Assembly: GCA_036785705.1 (NCBI GenBank)
Contig: JAWUZG010000970.1
Location: forward strand, 4,932,501 to 4,996,500
Direction: 5' to 3'
Length of the DNA: 64,000 nucleotides
DNA from: Acanthornis magna
Taxonomy: Eukaryota > Chordata > Aves > Passeriformes > Acanthizidae
The position numbers and the translations under genes are program-made. The notes beneath the pieces are model-generated. The model had not been told where the DNA came from. It ran no database searches and was given only the letters and a program-made list of their open reading frames with translations. Positions 10,904-64,000 of this stretch are shown in pieces. The first letter of the stretch is position 1, and each line of letters begins with the position of its first letter.

Positions 10904-13900
10904 AGCAAGATGAGATGTCTTGCTTAAGCTTTCTTACTGTTTAGTGGCAGAAGAAAAGCCAGTGTTTTCTGCTCTCCCAGCTGCATTCCCTAAAGCTGGG
11001 TAATCAGTAACATTTTCAGGTCAAGTTTCAAATGCATTGCCTTCCTGGGAGGAGGGATGCCAGCAGAAAGCCATGCTTTCCAACACGTGCTGATGATAAG
11101 CATTCAAAGACTTTGAATAAATGAGAATTCCCATGATTTCTTCAATAATCTACACATTTGTGTGCTTCACAGCTCTCCAGGAGAGAGCTTTTCAAGTCTT
11201 CTGTGGCCAAAATGTGAATGCCAAATTACACATAATTTTTTAAATGGAAGATGGTTTTATTAAAAAGCCCCAGCATTCTGTTCCAAAGGGAAATTCTGAC
11301 ACTGGAGAATTAAATGGAAATCCCTGCTGAAGTTAACAGGGGATTTGATTTTCATCCTTTGTCTGACCTAAAATTTGCAATGATGGCAGAAAAATTTCAA
11401 CCTAAGATAATAGTTTAAAGTTTTCATTGACAACACCATAGCAATGGAGATCACAATCTCCTTATAAAAGGAATACTTACAGTATTGAATTTCACTGCAC
11501 ATGGAAATTATTTAAGCTGTAATCCAGTGTATCTATCCCCTTCCAGTGGAAGATTGTCAAGCAATTATCACGGACCAGAACAGTCTTTAGCTCACTAGGC
11601 ATTAATTTAACAAGACTTTGTTGTTTTTAAATGACCAGTATCTTCATAACTGGTTGCTGCCTAATCTGCTGCAGCACCTGCTCTCTCATCTCCTGGAGCC
11701 AAATGTGGTTCAGCTTTTCAGATTAATGAATCAGAAAGCCAATTGTGACAGTATTGTAAAATGTATTGTAATGAACTTTCCATGCTTTAAAACAGAATAA
11801 TAATCCACAAATTGATTTCGAGTTGAGGTTTCAGGTCCTGAAGGTATTTTTGGCTGGGGACTCTTTTTGGACAGGAGCTTTAAGTGGCATGATCACTTTC
11901 TAAAGCACAGAACTGTCACTATAATTAGAATTCTTTTAATGCATTTTATTTTTTTTAAAGCTACCAAAAATGAAGCCTAAAAATGTTAATGCATTCCTAG
12001 TAGTGGCCAAGCTGTGGAAATGCTGAATTTATATTCCAACAATATGTAATATAGCTCATGATGTAGATAATGTTTTGCAAAACACAGAGTGTATAATACA
12101 AGTGTTACAAACCTGATTTCATGCTTTTTCTGTCTAGCTACAGAGTGCTTAATGACAACTTGAGCAGCTTTTGCCTTCCCACTTAGGAACAGTTTTAGAA
12201 CTGCTCTGAAGAACAGTAGGAGCTGCCAGCTTCCGTGGTGCACTTTGGAGCATCCTACCAATAAGAAATCTAATCCCATTTGCTGGGTCTGTTTATTTGC
12301 TGATGAATTTAATAATGCTGCTGTGGATGTGTTCTCTCTCCTGTCCTGTGAAATCCTTTAACAGAGTTACACAACTTGTCAAAGCATTACACAGCCAAAT
12401 GGTGCTCTGTTGGAAAGGGTCAAGCCCATGTGCTGTTAAACACTGCACAGCAAAGCAAATGCTCATATGTTTTTCATGTTGATTCTGTCTTGTGAAACTG
12501 TTGTCTCTGCATTGTATAGAAACTTTGTCAGTTATCACCATTTCCTATAGCAGGAGCTGTTTTAAATATCCATCACACTTAAAACACAACTAGAAATAGA
12601 TTCCCTCAAATTGAGTATCAGTGAAGCATCTATATTTGATGTTCTTTCTATTATGTATATGAAATCCTGATTTTTTTTTCCTGTTAACTGCAGCCTCTTT
12701 TGTTGTCAGAAGGAGGTTTTAGACATTTTTATTTTTAATTAGTCAATATAACTGATACTTCTCATTCTCATAGCATTTTCCTTCCCAGTTCTGTAGAGGA
12801 AATAGATGATTTCACCTAAATTTAAACTACCAGCTTCCTTATTTTGTTATGGACTGCAGTAACCATATTTAGTTCTGCTGGATGCTCTTTACTCCCCTTC
12901 TGCCACCACGAACATGTCATATGGATTAAATATTTAGACAGAAGCATACTTTAGCCAAGGCAGAAGGATGCCTCATATTGGGACTGCATTTTGAACAACT
13001 CAATATTTTTAGAACTTGATGGGAATACTTATTCAGTGCTTTGATGGTGCTTCAATTTACAGCTTCCTATAATGAAGGGCATCGTGTAATAGTTTTTACA
13101 ATAAAAAAGCTTCATCATGCTGAAACCTTAATACAGGACTGAGGAATGAAAAAAAAAAGAGTGGAAGAGGCTGCAAGGTTGCAACAAATGACAGGCACTT
13201 AAATAAAGCATGCAGAATGTTCCCCTGGATATGAGGAAACAATTCCCATTCTAACAGTTGAGACTAAAAAGAAATACCCAAACCCAAACTGAACTGGAGC
13301 TTCCCAGGAGATCAGTTTAAAAGAGAAGGTCATCTCTGATTTACCTGATGCTAAAAGCTGAAATAGGGTTGAATTTTTGATAGAACAGGTCTGCATAGTT
13401 CTCTTGAATTCGTTGGCTGTTTTGTTATTATTCCCAAAAGGCAACATTGCAATGGCAAGTACAGTTTGCAAATAAAAATTATTACTACTACCTGCATGTC
13501 TTCTTTCTTAACTCTTGCGTAAACGTATGTGCTTGCTTGAAAGTCTCACAGCAGGACCTGCAATCCATAACAAGAAGCAATCTGGGGAGAAAAATGTATA
13601 TAGCTTCTAAAATCTGCCAGGTTTAGAGTAATACTTTCGTGATGTGGAATTGCCAAACCATCTGCAGATAAGTTTTTCACTACTTTTTACTACTCCACTT
13701 TTCATATACAGCATTAATAGATTCCCGTTTGTTTCCCATGTCATCTGTAGTTCTTAGTCCATTGCCTCCCTCCCCCTCATGAACAATTTTCAGGAAAAAA
13801 GGGATTAAAAAATGGTCACAATTAATCTTTGTTCTGCAAAGAAAGCAGGGAAGTGCCTGTGCAGTCAGAGAATCCACTGCCTTCCTTGTCTTGAGGGCAA

Positions 13901-16818
13901 GGATTCCAGCTCAGGATGACATGAGTTTTCAAGCGTATTGTGCAGCAGGGAAGGCTACAGGGCTGCATGTGGAAAACTTTGGCTGCTGGTTTTGTCCACT
14001 GTGCCCATCTTCGTTTTCCAGTGTGGGGATGTGTTTTAATTTTAACTCTATTGCAGGAAGGAAGGGAATGGACTGCTTCTCTTCTGTAACTTCCATGTAT
14101 TTTTTGCCACTGGGTTAGCTGTGAAGCAGAAGTCCCAATCTCTCAACTCTACATCAATTTGCAGGTGGTTTCTAACATCTAAAAACTCTCTGAATGGTAA
14201 TACCAGTAAAGAAAAACAGAAAATGAAAAAAAACAAAACCAAAACAAAGGAGCACCAAACCAGGTCTTGCTTTGAAATCATTCCTGTAGATCCTTTTTGC
14301 AGTTGGTAAGGATGAAGGAGAATGCAAATAAAAATACCCTTGCTAGGTACATAAGTAATGATCTCTTCCTTGCTCCTTGTTCAGGGAAAATCACCTCCTA
14401 AAGTCAGGCTTCTGTTCAGTTCTCTGTTTGGCCCATTCCTTGCTCAGGGTCACCTGGAGACAGGGCAAAGAGAGAAAGCAGCAATGGCAACTCTTGGGGC
14501 ATTGATGCTAAGAGAGGCTTCCAAAGGCAGGGCAAGCAGGCATGAGTGCTTCTTCACCACTGCCACCTGCACGAAAACAAGATGCTCAAAAGGCTGTAGA
14601 GAGTGTGCTGTTTGCCCATGACAGAACCTACTGACGTGCTTTATACATTTGTAAAACAGGTCTGAAAAGAACTTGCAGGAGGAAAAAAAGGCACCTGTGT
14701 TAGACATTGCTGCACATTAAACACTTGTTTCCAACTAACACCATGCAACTAACACCACACTGTAGCACACAGGAGGCAGACATATCTGCACAAGTCAAAG
14801 ACTAACCACAGAAACCAATAATTCCCCCAAGTTACCTTAAGGACAGCACAGACCTATCAGATCTGCTTGCGGGTACCAAAAGCTCCCAGGCTGGTTTCTG
14901 TAAGACCTACCTCAGGTATTCCCTTTTCTAACCAGTTGTGCCTCTTCTACACTCTATTTCCTGATATTGAAAAAAAATCTTCACAAAGCTTCTTTGCAAG
15001 AAGTCCTGTTAAAGGTACATTCACCATGTTATGAGAAGTTGCCATATCAATGGTATGCCCAAAGTGCTCCCAGAGGAACTGCTGAAGCAGAATTGAAGCT
15101 GTGCTGTATATTGCCAAGTATTTCCTACTGGCAAGGGCTGCTCTAATGAAGAAAAAGTAAACATTACCATAAGCCTCAAAGTTCTGTGGAGAGAAGACTG
15201 CCTTCTCTTCATAGGCAATAAAAATGCCCAAAATAAGCAGCCATAGCAAGTAAACGACTTTAAAAGCAAAACCCCTAAGCTCCATTAAAGTGAACGCAGT
15301 TGACTGGGAAACAAAACAGCTACTCTTATTTGTCAAGCGAACTTCTCTCTGCCCTTGTTTAACTGTTCTGCAAAATGCTCCAACTTTCATCTTCTTCCAC
15401 ATGATGGGGGAGTTTGGTAGCTCTAATCCTGTTCATCCAGGTGGCCTGTCAGGTTTTATAGGCATTCCTTAAAAATAGAAGGAACCTAATCCTGGTTCAG
15501 ATAATTTAAATTTCTGCAAAACTGCATTGTTCTTTCAAAGTAAACAGGCTGTGACATGAAAAGACTGGTTTCCTCTCTTGCCACCAATTTCACAGATACA
15601 TTCCTTGCTCTGTGTTGATACAGGCTGTTGTTATGCAATTACTTGTCTATCTCCTCTTGATGCTATTTTACTTGCAGCAGAGGATACTGATTGACATGCA
15701 GATCCCACTGGAATTATTACTGGTACCTTATTGCAGAGTTGGGTACCCCTATGGCAGTAAGAGTTCAATGAAAGGGATGCTGCACCATTCTCAAACCGTT
15801 TCAGGTTCATGCTCCAACATAAACCAGAGCCAACTTGGTCACAATCTTGTTACGAGTTGCAATTGCAGCCTTCATGAGAAAAGCTGAGCAGACAACTAGA
15901 ACTGGTTACACACAACTGCCAGATCAGCTACATGCAAGTCAACATCCTATGAAATACAACCTGAGCTTGTCACCAGAATGGAAGGTCAGGCTTCAATTGT
16001 AGCTGTCAGCCAAGTATTGTTTCCAAAGTGAGATGTTTTGGGCTGCAGCTACACATCTTGTCAGCCTAATGTTAAACATCTATGTAACCACTGCTGTAAC
16101 TTCCAACTGCATTTTCACTGCCCATCTACTGACTTTATCAATGGCAAGTGATGCAGCAGCACTCTGCCCAGCCTCAAGTTTAAGAGAACTGAACACCAAG
16201 TGCTGTATTTTTGGATAAAAGTGTAGCATTTAATGAAAGGTTTAGATGGTTTCATTAGATTAATACAGTAGAAAAAAAGAAAAGCCTCAGGCATTCAAAG
16301 TACAGTTGCTTAAGTTCTCACCAGACACTGAAAATACCTGGCTCTCTTGGGTTTGATTTCCCTTTACTTCTAATGCACATACCATCCTCTTTAAAGAGAC
16401 AGTGGGGAATCTTAACTGCACCTCTGCTTGGACACTGCCAAGAATAAATGTCATGTTGTCCATAGCCCACCATCCTGAGCAGCTCACAGGAGCTGAAGCC
16501 AACAGCAGCTTCTCAGTGCTGGCAAAGCCCCTGTCCCGTACCCATGTCCCAGCACCTGCTCTTGGGCCACCACCAATGCTCCAAGGGATATTCTGCTGCA
16601 CCTTGGCTCCTGCATTGCCCACTCTGCCAGCAAAGGCTCACACTGCCAGTCCCTGCAGGGCTCCTTTGAAACAGGACTGGAGCAGTAAATGGGTTTTCAA
16701 AATAACTTGCAGAATTTCAACACACTGAAAACATTGTCCGTTTAACCCAATGTTCTTTTGAAATGCTATTTGACAACCAGAGAAGGAAAACAACGAAAGA
16801 CTTCAAATTTTCATGTAT

Positions 16819-16824
16819 TTTATT
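16819..16824 (-). terminator. Distal poly(A) signal, probably CDK13
   Basis: AATAAA on the minus strand inside TGTAAATAAAATACATG, followed after 20-40 nt by the U/GU-rich stretch TTTCGTTGTTTTCC. That is a complete signal plus downstream element. A second AATAAA lies 80 nt upstream at 16904-16899. It supports a minus-strand transcript ending near 16.80 kb. Confidence 0.65.
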
Positions 16825-16853
16825 TACAGGCTGCACAATACATTTTATATACA
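16821..16853 (-). promoter_or_regulatory. Two Pumilio-type motifs at the 3' end
   Basis: On the minus strand TGTATATA lies at 16853-16846 and TGTAAATA at 16828-16821; both fit the Pumilio consensus UGUANAUA. The second overlaps the AATAAA signal itself. Such motifs in a 3' UTR usually lower mRNA stability or translation. Presence is seen; function is inferred. Confidence 0.5.
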
Positions 16854-19800
16854 AATGGCTTAAAATAACAGAGTAATAAGCAAGCTGAAGCATAACAATT
16901 TATTTTAAATTAAGTTGTCTTGAAATAAGTCCTGCAATAAGGTTTCTTCACCCTGATAAGCAAGTTAATTTGATTTTTAAGTTAACCCAAGGTAATTTCA
17001 TTTTAAAAATACAGAATTCAAATAAATTTTCTGGTGATTCCTTAATTTCATTACACACTTCTACAAATATAGAATATCCCAAAACTACCAAGAAGGGTAA
17101 TAGCCAAAATTTCCTCATGTAAAAATCACTATAACAGAATATACTGGAGGAATGTTGTATGTAAACACTTGAGTGTTTCATTAATGAAAAGAACGCAAGT
17201 AGTATATCTGACATTTTTCTCTCTTGGAAACAGAATTCATGGTTCAAGATCTGATTTGCCTGCAGACAAGAGGTATCCTGTGTTACTTCAGTACTTCAGT
17301 TTTTACCACAATTATCGATTAAGCTCATCCAACTGTAAAATCCACCAAAACTGAAACTGCCTCCTGCACCAAACAAAAGGAGAAGAGCACTCAAACCCAT
17401 AAGAACTTACAGCATGGCACTTATTGCCTCTGCTTCTGGAAAGAACCTGTCACTACTGTGGGATGGAGAAAATTTAACAGAGACCACATTTTATGAAAAC
17501 ATAAGAAAATATAGAAGTTTACCATTTTATTTTTCCAAGAAATTATATTAACATTTAAGAATACACGTATTTTCATACCTCTTCCATAGCACTGCTCATT
17601 CTGTTCAGGATAACAACAACTACCGATCCATAAAAGCTGTTTCCTCTTCCTTTGACTGAATTTAAGAATTATAATAGTCTAGGCATTTTAAGTCATAAGC
17701 AGTCCAATCGTGCTCACTTTCTTCCTCTTTGTATGGCTAGAGACCACTTAATATACATAATGAAGTACTTGCTATTTAATAGTCCATTATTACAGTATTT
17801 CACTACATTTATTTAGAAATACAAACACACAACACTTACTTTTCGATGTAGTATCCAGGTCTCTGTAGCTCACTTTAGAATTGCAGCACAGAAAATGTAA
17901 ACCCAAAGGAATGAGGGAGAAAGTAACAAAAGCCGCAGCTCCACAGAAAAATAACGCTGTTTTCAGAATGTCTACTACTGCATCAAAAATGCAAGAGCCA
18001 CATGATGTAAAATGCCAAACTAGTACACTCACTCTGCTGAGTGGAGTTTGCTCAAAAGGGTAAAATTCCACCATAAGCACCTCATCATGTGATTTAATTA
18101 GAAAGAAATGTTGACAGGTAATGTAATACACAGGTCTGGTACAAAAGAATGTGGACTTACTGTCCTTAGATCCAGGCAGTTCCCTGGCTGCTAACCTGCA
18201 CAGACACAATTGCGGGACAGGGGAGTGTGGCTGTGGGTACCAATCCTCCTGCCACACCCTCAAGGGTAGAGCTCCTCACCCACACCCAGCCTCCATCAGC
18301 CCAGGAGGAAAGGTGTCAGCAAAGATTCCCTGGGTTGTAGAGAAGGCAATCTCTGCCAGAGTTACCGTATTTATGTTATCGCATATACGTTAACTTTCCC
18401 TCCACATTATCCCAATGATGTTGTCCCAGGCAAATGCAGTGTTCAAAGTCACAGGCTAGTAATCCTCAACCTAAGGAAAAGTCATTGTACAGTACATCTG
18501 CTACAGTGTGCCAGAGTTTGGTTTCTGATTCCTGTGGAAGTCAATGGTCTGTTGCACCTCCTTCTCTCTCCTCACAGTCAGGATTACTTGTGCTGGGGCT
18601 GTTGGGGTTTCTTTCATGGCTAAAGATTGAAATCCATTTTGGTAGAACAATGTATTAGAGTACTGCCAGTTCATAAGGAAACTGCACAGCCATGTACAGA
18701 TGCAGAGGGGACTGACTTCTCTGCATTGAATAAAGTGAACTAAATTACTTGAAAATTTGCGTCCAAAAGGAAAGCTGTAGGAGACACAACTTTTTCCTTG
18801 CATTTTTTAATTGGAAATCAATTAATTTAGTCCTCTGAGATTTCCATTTCTTTCCTTACTTTCCATTTGAACTTACCTGCGTTTTTAGCCAACTATTGCC
18901 TGCAGTTACACTTCAAGTGCAGGTGAGGAACCCAAGACTGCACATCTTTAGTGAAAGTAAGCACATACAAGCTTTGAAAGTCTTTTGATTGATTCTTAAA
19001 AAGAAAAAAGCAGTCTGTGTTTATATTTCCGGGTCTGGGTTTTTAAAGATTAGTAAACAAGGAGCCTTAGCCAACACTGTCCCTATCTAAAAAACAGTAA
19101 ATGATTTTTGTCTTTATAATTTTACTGGCAGAAAAATGCTACGAGGGTGTGATTACTCAAGGAAAAAACAGTCCAATGCACTGTCATTCACATGAAGCTT
19201 TTGCCTTTCTTAAGCACAGGCTATCCAGGCTGTATTTGTTTCTGACCTGGCCACTTTTATTTTCAGATGGCAGGGTTTTCTACTGTGTCTCGTGAAGGAA
19301 AACTGCCAGACTTGTGGGAACAGTGTAAGCAGCAGGACTCTCTCTGTTCCTCATCTGCCAGATCCTTAAACACTACACAGTTAGTGAAGGGAGTTTCTCC
19401 ATCCTCTACAGGGTGGGAATTATCCATATGTGAACCAGGATTTTCAATTAAAAAAAAAACACCAACAGCTTTGGCTTCTACTCTGAAAATCCAAAAAGTC
19501 ATTGACAAGACTACATTTGTAATAGTGTAAGTAGAAATTTTACTTTTTAAAAAGTAATATTTAAACACTCAGTTACATAAGGTACTGATTTGTCAACTGG
19601 ATAATCAGTTGGAAAATTGTTTCCAATACGGGCTTCAAGACATTCTTTTACGTACAGGCAAAATATAACCATACCTCCTCTCTGCAGGAGAAAGATCACT
19701 TGTCAGAGGAAACAAAAAGAAAACATACTGGAAGTTGTAATTAGTATGAGGACTGGCTCTTGGTAAGAGTTTTAACTATAATAATTTTAGTTCTTCAGAG

Positions 19801-20535
19801 AGACTCAATTCCAATATTAAAATGTTCTGTGGAATAGGTATAAAATCAATTAATTGGCACAATCACAAGTTTACATCAAATTACAGCTAATGTCAACTGT
19901 TTTGCCATTGCTTTAAATACTGGTCATTTTTCCTTTGGTTACTTCCTACAATGCAGTACTTGTGGTAAAAAGACAACAGTGACAGCTTTTCACACAAAGT
20001 AAAGAAATTACTGCTGTTGACATTTAAGAGAAAAAAAACTATTTAATCACTTGGTAAGGAAAGGTATAGTTTATTTGGCAGAGGAACTAAAACACTTACT
20101 ACAACTCCAATAGGGAGCTGAGGAAAAACTACACTCTTCATTTTTCTCCTCACTTTTAACATTTCCCATGAAGTTCAATTTGGAAATTACAATTTTATCT
20201 AGGTAAGATCAGGTCTCTAAGTAACTGGCCCATGTGAAGTAAACAGCACAAGGTTATGACCTGTTTGAGTTTCTTATTATTATCTGAATTCTCTTGTTAA
20301 CTACCTAGGTTTAGGCATTATGTTCATAGCAATCTATGAAGTACTTCCAAATTTTTGCAGACCTTAAGCTTACATGTTAAGGCACTTACCATTCAAGTAA
20401 AACAGTTTTTATATAAACAAGCGTGGGAGATGGAGAGAACATTTTACCAGAACACCCATTCTTTTTTTTTTTCTTGAAAGAAAAATAACATTGACCAAAT
20501 ATTTATAAAATTTTGCATTAAGAGAAAGGTTGTGT

Positions 20536-20541
20536 TTTATT
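20536..20541 (-). terminator. Candidate proximal CDK13 poly(A) signal
   Basis: AATAAA on the minus strand 512 nt after the CDK13 stop codon. Cleavage here would give a short 3' UTR. Only the hexamer is seen. Confidence 0.3.
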
Positions 20542-20993
20542 ATCTGAAATGAGCACAAAGTACACCTTCCACAATAACACTGAAAGCAGTGCAAAGACTG
20601 ACAGTGACCTTTGACTAAAGGTAGTTCTGTAAAAAGAAAAATACCAAATAAATCAGTGCCCTGCTTTGATTGTTGTAAAATATTTTTTACATAAAAGTTG
20701 GTCCAAACTTACAAAAAAAGCACAAATGTGCATAGTTCAGAAGATCTGAAAGAGTGCCATTAAAAAGCTGATGTCCCTAAATTTAGCATTCACTTAAAAC
20801 TGCCAAAATACAAAATAAAAGTCAGAACTAGAGTTTGTGAACATGTACAATCAAGTCATCTAGTTTTTAGACAGCATGAGTTGTAAGCAATTTTTAATTT
20901 TTCCTACTGTATGCAAGACCCTTTTCCACATAAAAATAAAGCTGTTGAATTAACATTATTCAAGTCTGTTGAATTGCTGCTTTAAACTGCAGC

Positions 20994-21008
20994 GGGGGTG
21001 GGGGGGGG
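20994..21008 (-). promoter_or_regulatory. C-rich tract in CDK13 3' UTR
   Basis: On the transcribed strand a run of nine C, an A and five C, 46-60 nt after the stop codon. Long C-runs in 3' UTRs are typical binding sites for the poly(C)-binding proteins PCBP1/2 and hnRNP K. On the other strand it is G9-T-G5. It stands out sharply from the AT-rich surroundings. Confidence 0.55.
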
Positions 21009-21053
21009 AAGTTTTTCCAGATAAAAATGATGTGCCTGAGGAAAAACAGATAC

Positions 21054-63539
<42,486 letters not shown>

Positions 63540-63594
63540 CGAGCCCGCTCACGGCTGAGGGCGCGGCCCAGGGAACCCGCCGCCACCGTCGCGC

Positions 63595-63606
63595 TTAGGG
63601 CGCCAT
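63595..63606 (-). other. uORF Met-Ala-Pro-stop
   Basis: ATG GCG CCC TAA, ending 55 nt before the CDK13 start codon, with G at +4 but C at -3. Translation is inferred only. Confidence 0.45.
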
Positions 63607-63695
63607 GGGGACCCGGCGGCGCCGCGCACACGCACCGGGCCGGACGACCGCGGGCCGCGCCGGGGCCTCGCTCGCTCCCGCACCGCCCGCCCGCC

Positions 63696-63719
63696 TCACA
63701 TGGGGCCGCGCCGATACAT
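63696..63719 (-). other. uORF MYRRGPM-stop
   Basis: ATG at 63719 reads seven codons to TGA at 63698-63696. The last codon before the stop is itself ATG, so the ribosome also meets a start-stop (ATG-TGA) element. Whether it lies in the mRNA depends on the unknown transcription start. Confidence 0.4.
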
Positions 63720-63809
63720 ACGGGACCGGACTGTGGCCGTGGGCGCTGCCCGATGCGGCGGCGAGACACCGGCAGCGTCCCAGAGGCCGGCGCGGCCTCT
63801 CCCGCAACG

Positions 63810-63849
63810 CGGAAGTATCTCCTGCCGGCTCCTCCTCACTTCATTCCGG
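63810..63849. promoter_or_regulatory. Pair of opposed ETS (GGAA) motifs
   Basis: CGGAAGT at 63810-63816 on the + strand and CCGGAAT on the - strand (63849-63843) face each other 26 bp apart. ETS factors such as GABPA commonly drive TATA-less CpG-island promoters; binding here is inferred. Confidence 0.45.
63836..63844 (-). other. uORF Met-Lys-stop
   Basis: ATG AAG TGA overlapping the ETS-motif zone. It is more likely than the other two to be upstream of transcription. Confidence 0.2.
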
Positions 63850-64000
63850 GCCGCGGCCACCGCCGCGCAGGGACACAGACACCGGGCACTGGCCGCCTCC
63901 TCCTCCTGCTCCCTCAGCAGCTCCCGGCCAGGGCGGCTGGGTCAGGCCAGGCCGGACCGCCCCCGGGTCGAGATGTCCGGGGCCCTGCACGGCTCCGATC

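Larger units (their letters stand above)
2571..16799. other. Intergenic region between MPLKIP and CDK13
   Basis: About 14 kb of AT-rich sequence with no recognisable gene. Open frames are at chance level. The longest, 15402 to 14947 on the minus strand (151 codons), is discussed in the findings. The region holds homopolymer runs, short tandem repeats and a hairpin at 8471-8504. A more GC-rich patch at about 16.40-16.66 kb has open frames on both strands but nothing I recognise. Confidence 0.7.
16800..21053 (-). other. CDK13: CDK13 3' UTR (distal end inferred)
   Basis: Sequence after the CDK13 stop codon. No other gene is recognised before a convincing minus-strand poly(A) site at about 16.8 kb, so I read the whole 4.25 kb as 3' UTR. 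Earlier AATAAA signals on this strand (20541-20536, 20075-20070, 19261-19256, 17531-17526) allow shorter forms. A C-rich tract lies 46-60 nt after the stop. A 157-codon sense-strand frame at 18263-17790 lies inside and is treated in the findings. If it is a separate gene, the CDK13 UTR would be shorter. Confidence 0.5.
63540..64000 (-). promoter_or_regulatory. CDK13: CDK13 5' UTR and promoter region
   Basis: GC-rich sequence upstream of the start codon. The transcription start cannot be fixed by eye: no TATA box is seen, as expected for a CpG-island promoter. An in-frame TGA at 63551-63549 closes the reading frame just above the start. ETS-type motifs lie at about 63810-63849. Three minimal upstream ORFs lie in the stretch if it is transcribed. 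Confidence 0.7.

Noticed and set aside
16287..16728. Overlapping open frames on both strands in a GC-richer patch.
   Set aside because: Both strands are open over the same bases, as expected from local composition; neither product resembles a known protein.

Overview
This is a vertebrate nuclear locus, most likely from a bird. Genes are split by AT-rich introns with GT-AG splice sites. An antisense CR1 LINE 3' end, closing with the octamer ATTCTGTG repeated, sits at about 27.9-28.07 kb. The two genes and their tail-to-tail order match the human CDK13-MPLKIP neighbourhood. There are no bacterial genes, operons, phage, CRISPR arrays or insertion sequences; most open frames in the window are chance frames in introns and spacers.

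Layout. Positions 1-1291 (+ strand) hold the 3' part of MPLKIP (TTDN1): the end of intron 1 and the whole last coding exon (67 codons to TAA), followed by a 3' UTR of about 1.3 kb with several AATAAA signals. Its first exon lies outside the window to the left. About 2.6-16.8 kb is intergenic, with homopolymer tracts, short tandem repeats and one strong hairpin. A minus-strand 3' end is well supported at about 16.8 kb (AATAAA, two Pumilio-type motifs and a U/GU-rich downstream element); I read it as the distal end of a long CDK13 3' UTR starting at 21053.

From 63539 down to 21054 (- strand) lies the complete coding region of CDK13. All 14 coding exons were placed by splice sites, reading phase and remembered similarity to human CDK13. 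They join without a frameshift into 4578 nt (1525 residues plus stop). Exons 1-2 encode a basic, arginine/serine-rich N-terminus; exons 4-12 the kinase domain and its C-terminal extension; exons 13-14 a low-complexity C-terminal region. Intron 1 is about 10 kb and intron 8 only 114 bp. The last 1.7 kb is a CpG-rich island covering exon 1, the 5' UTR and the promoter, with ETS motifs and several tiny upstream ORFs.

Both genes act in gene expression: CDK13 with cyclin K phosphorylates the RNA polymerase II C-terminal domain and supports elongation and splicing, and MPLKIP is a nuclear factor linked to non-photosensitive trichothiodystrophy and RNA processing. I found no evidence for a previously undescribed system. 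The most interesting observations are lineage-type changes in CDK13 (a polyQ/polyP tract, an extended exon 13, a shortened alanine-rich segment, the state of the known A-to-I recoding codons, and two kinase-domain substitutions) and regulatory details (uORFs, a C-rich tract just after the stop, weak donors, a hairpin beside exon 8).
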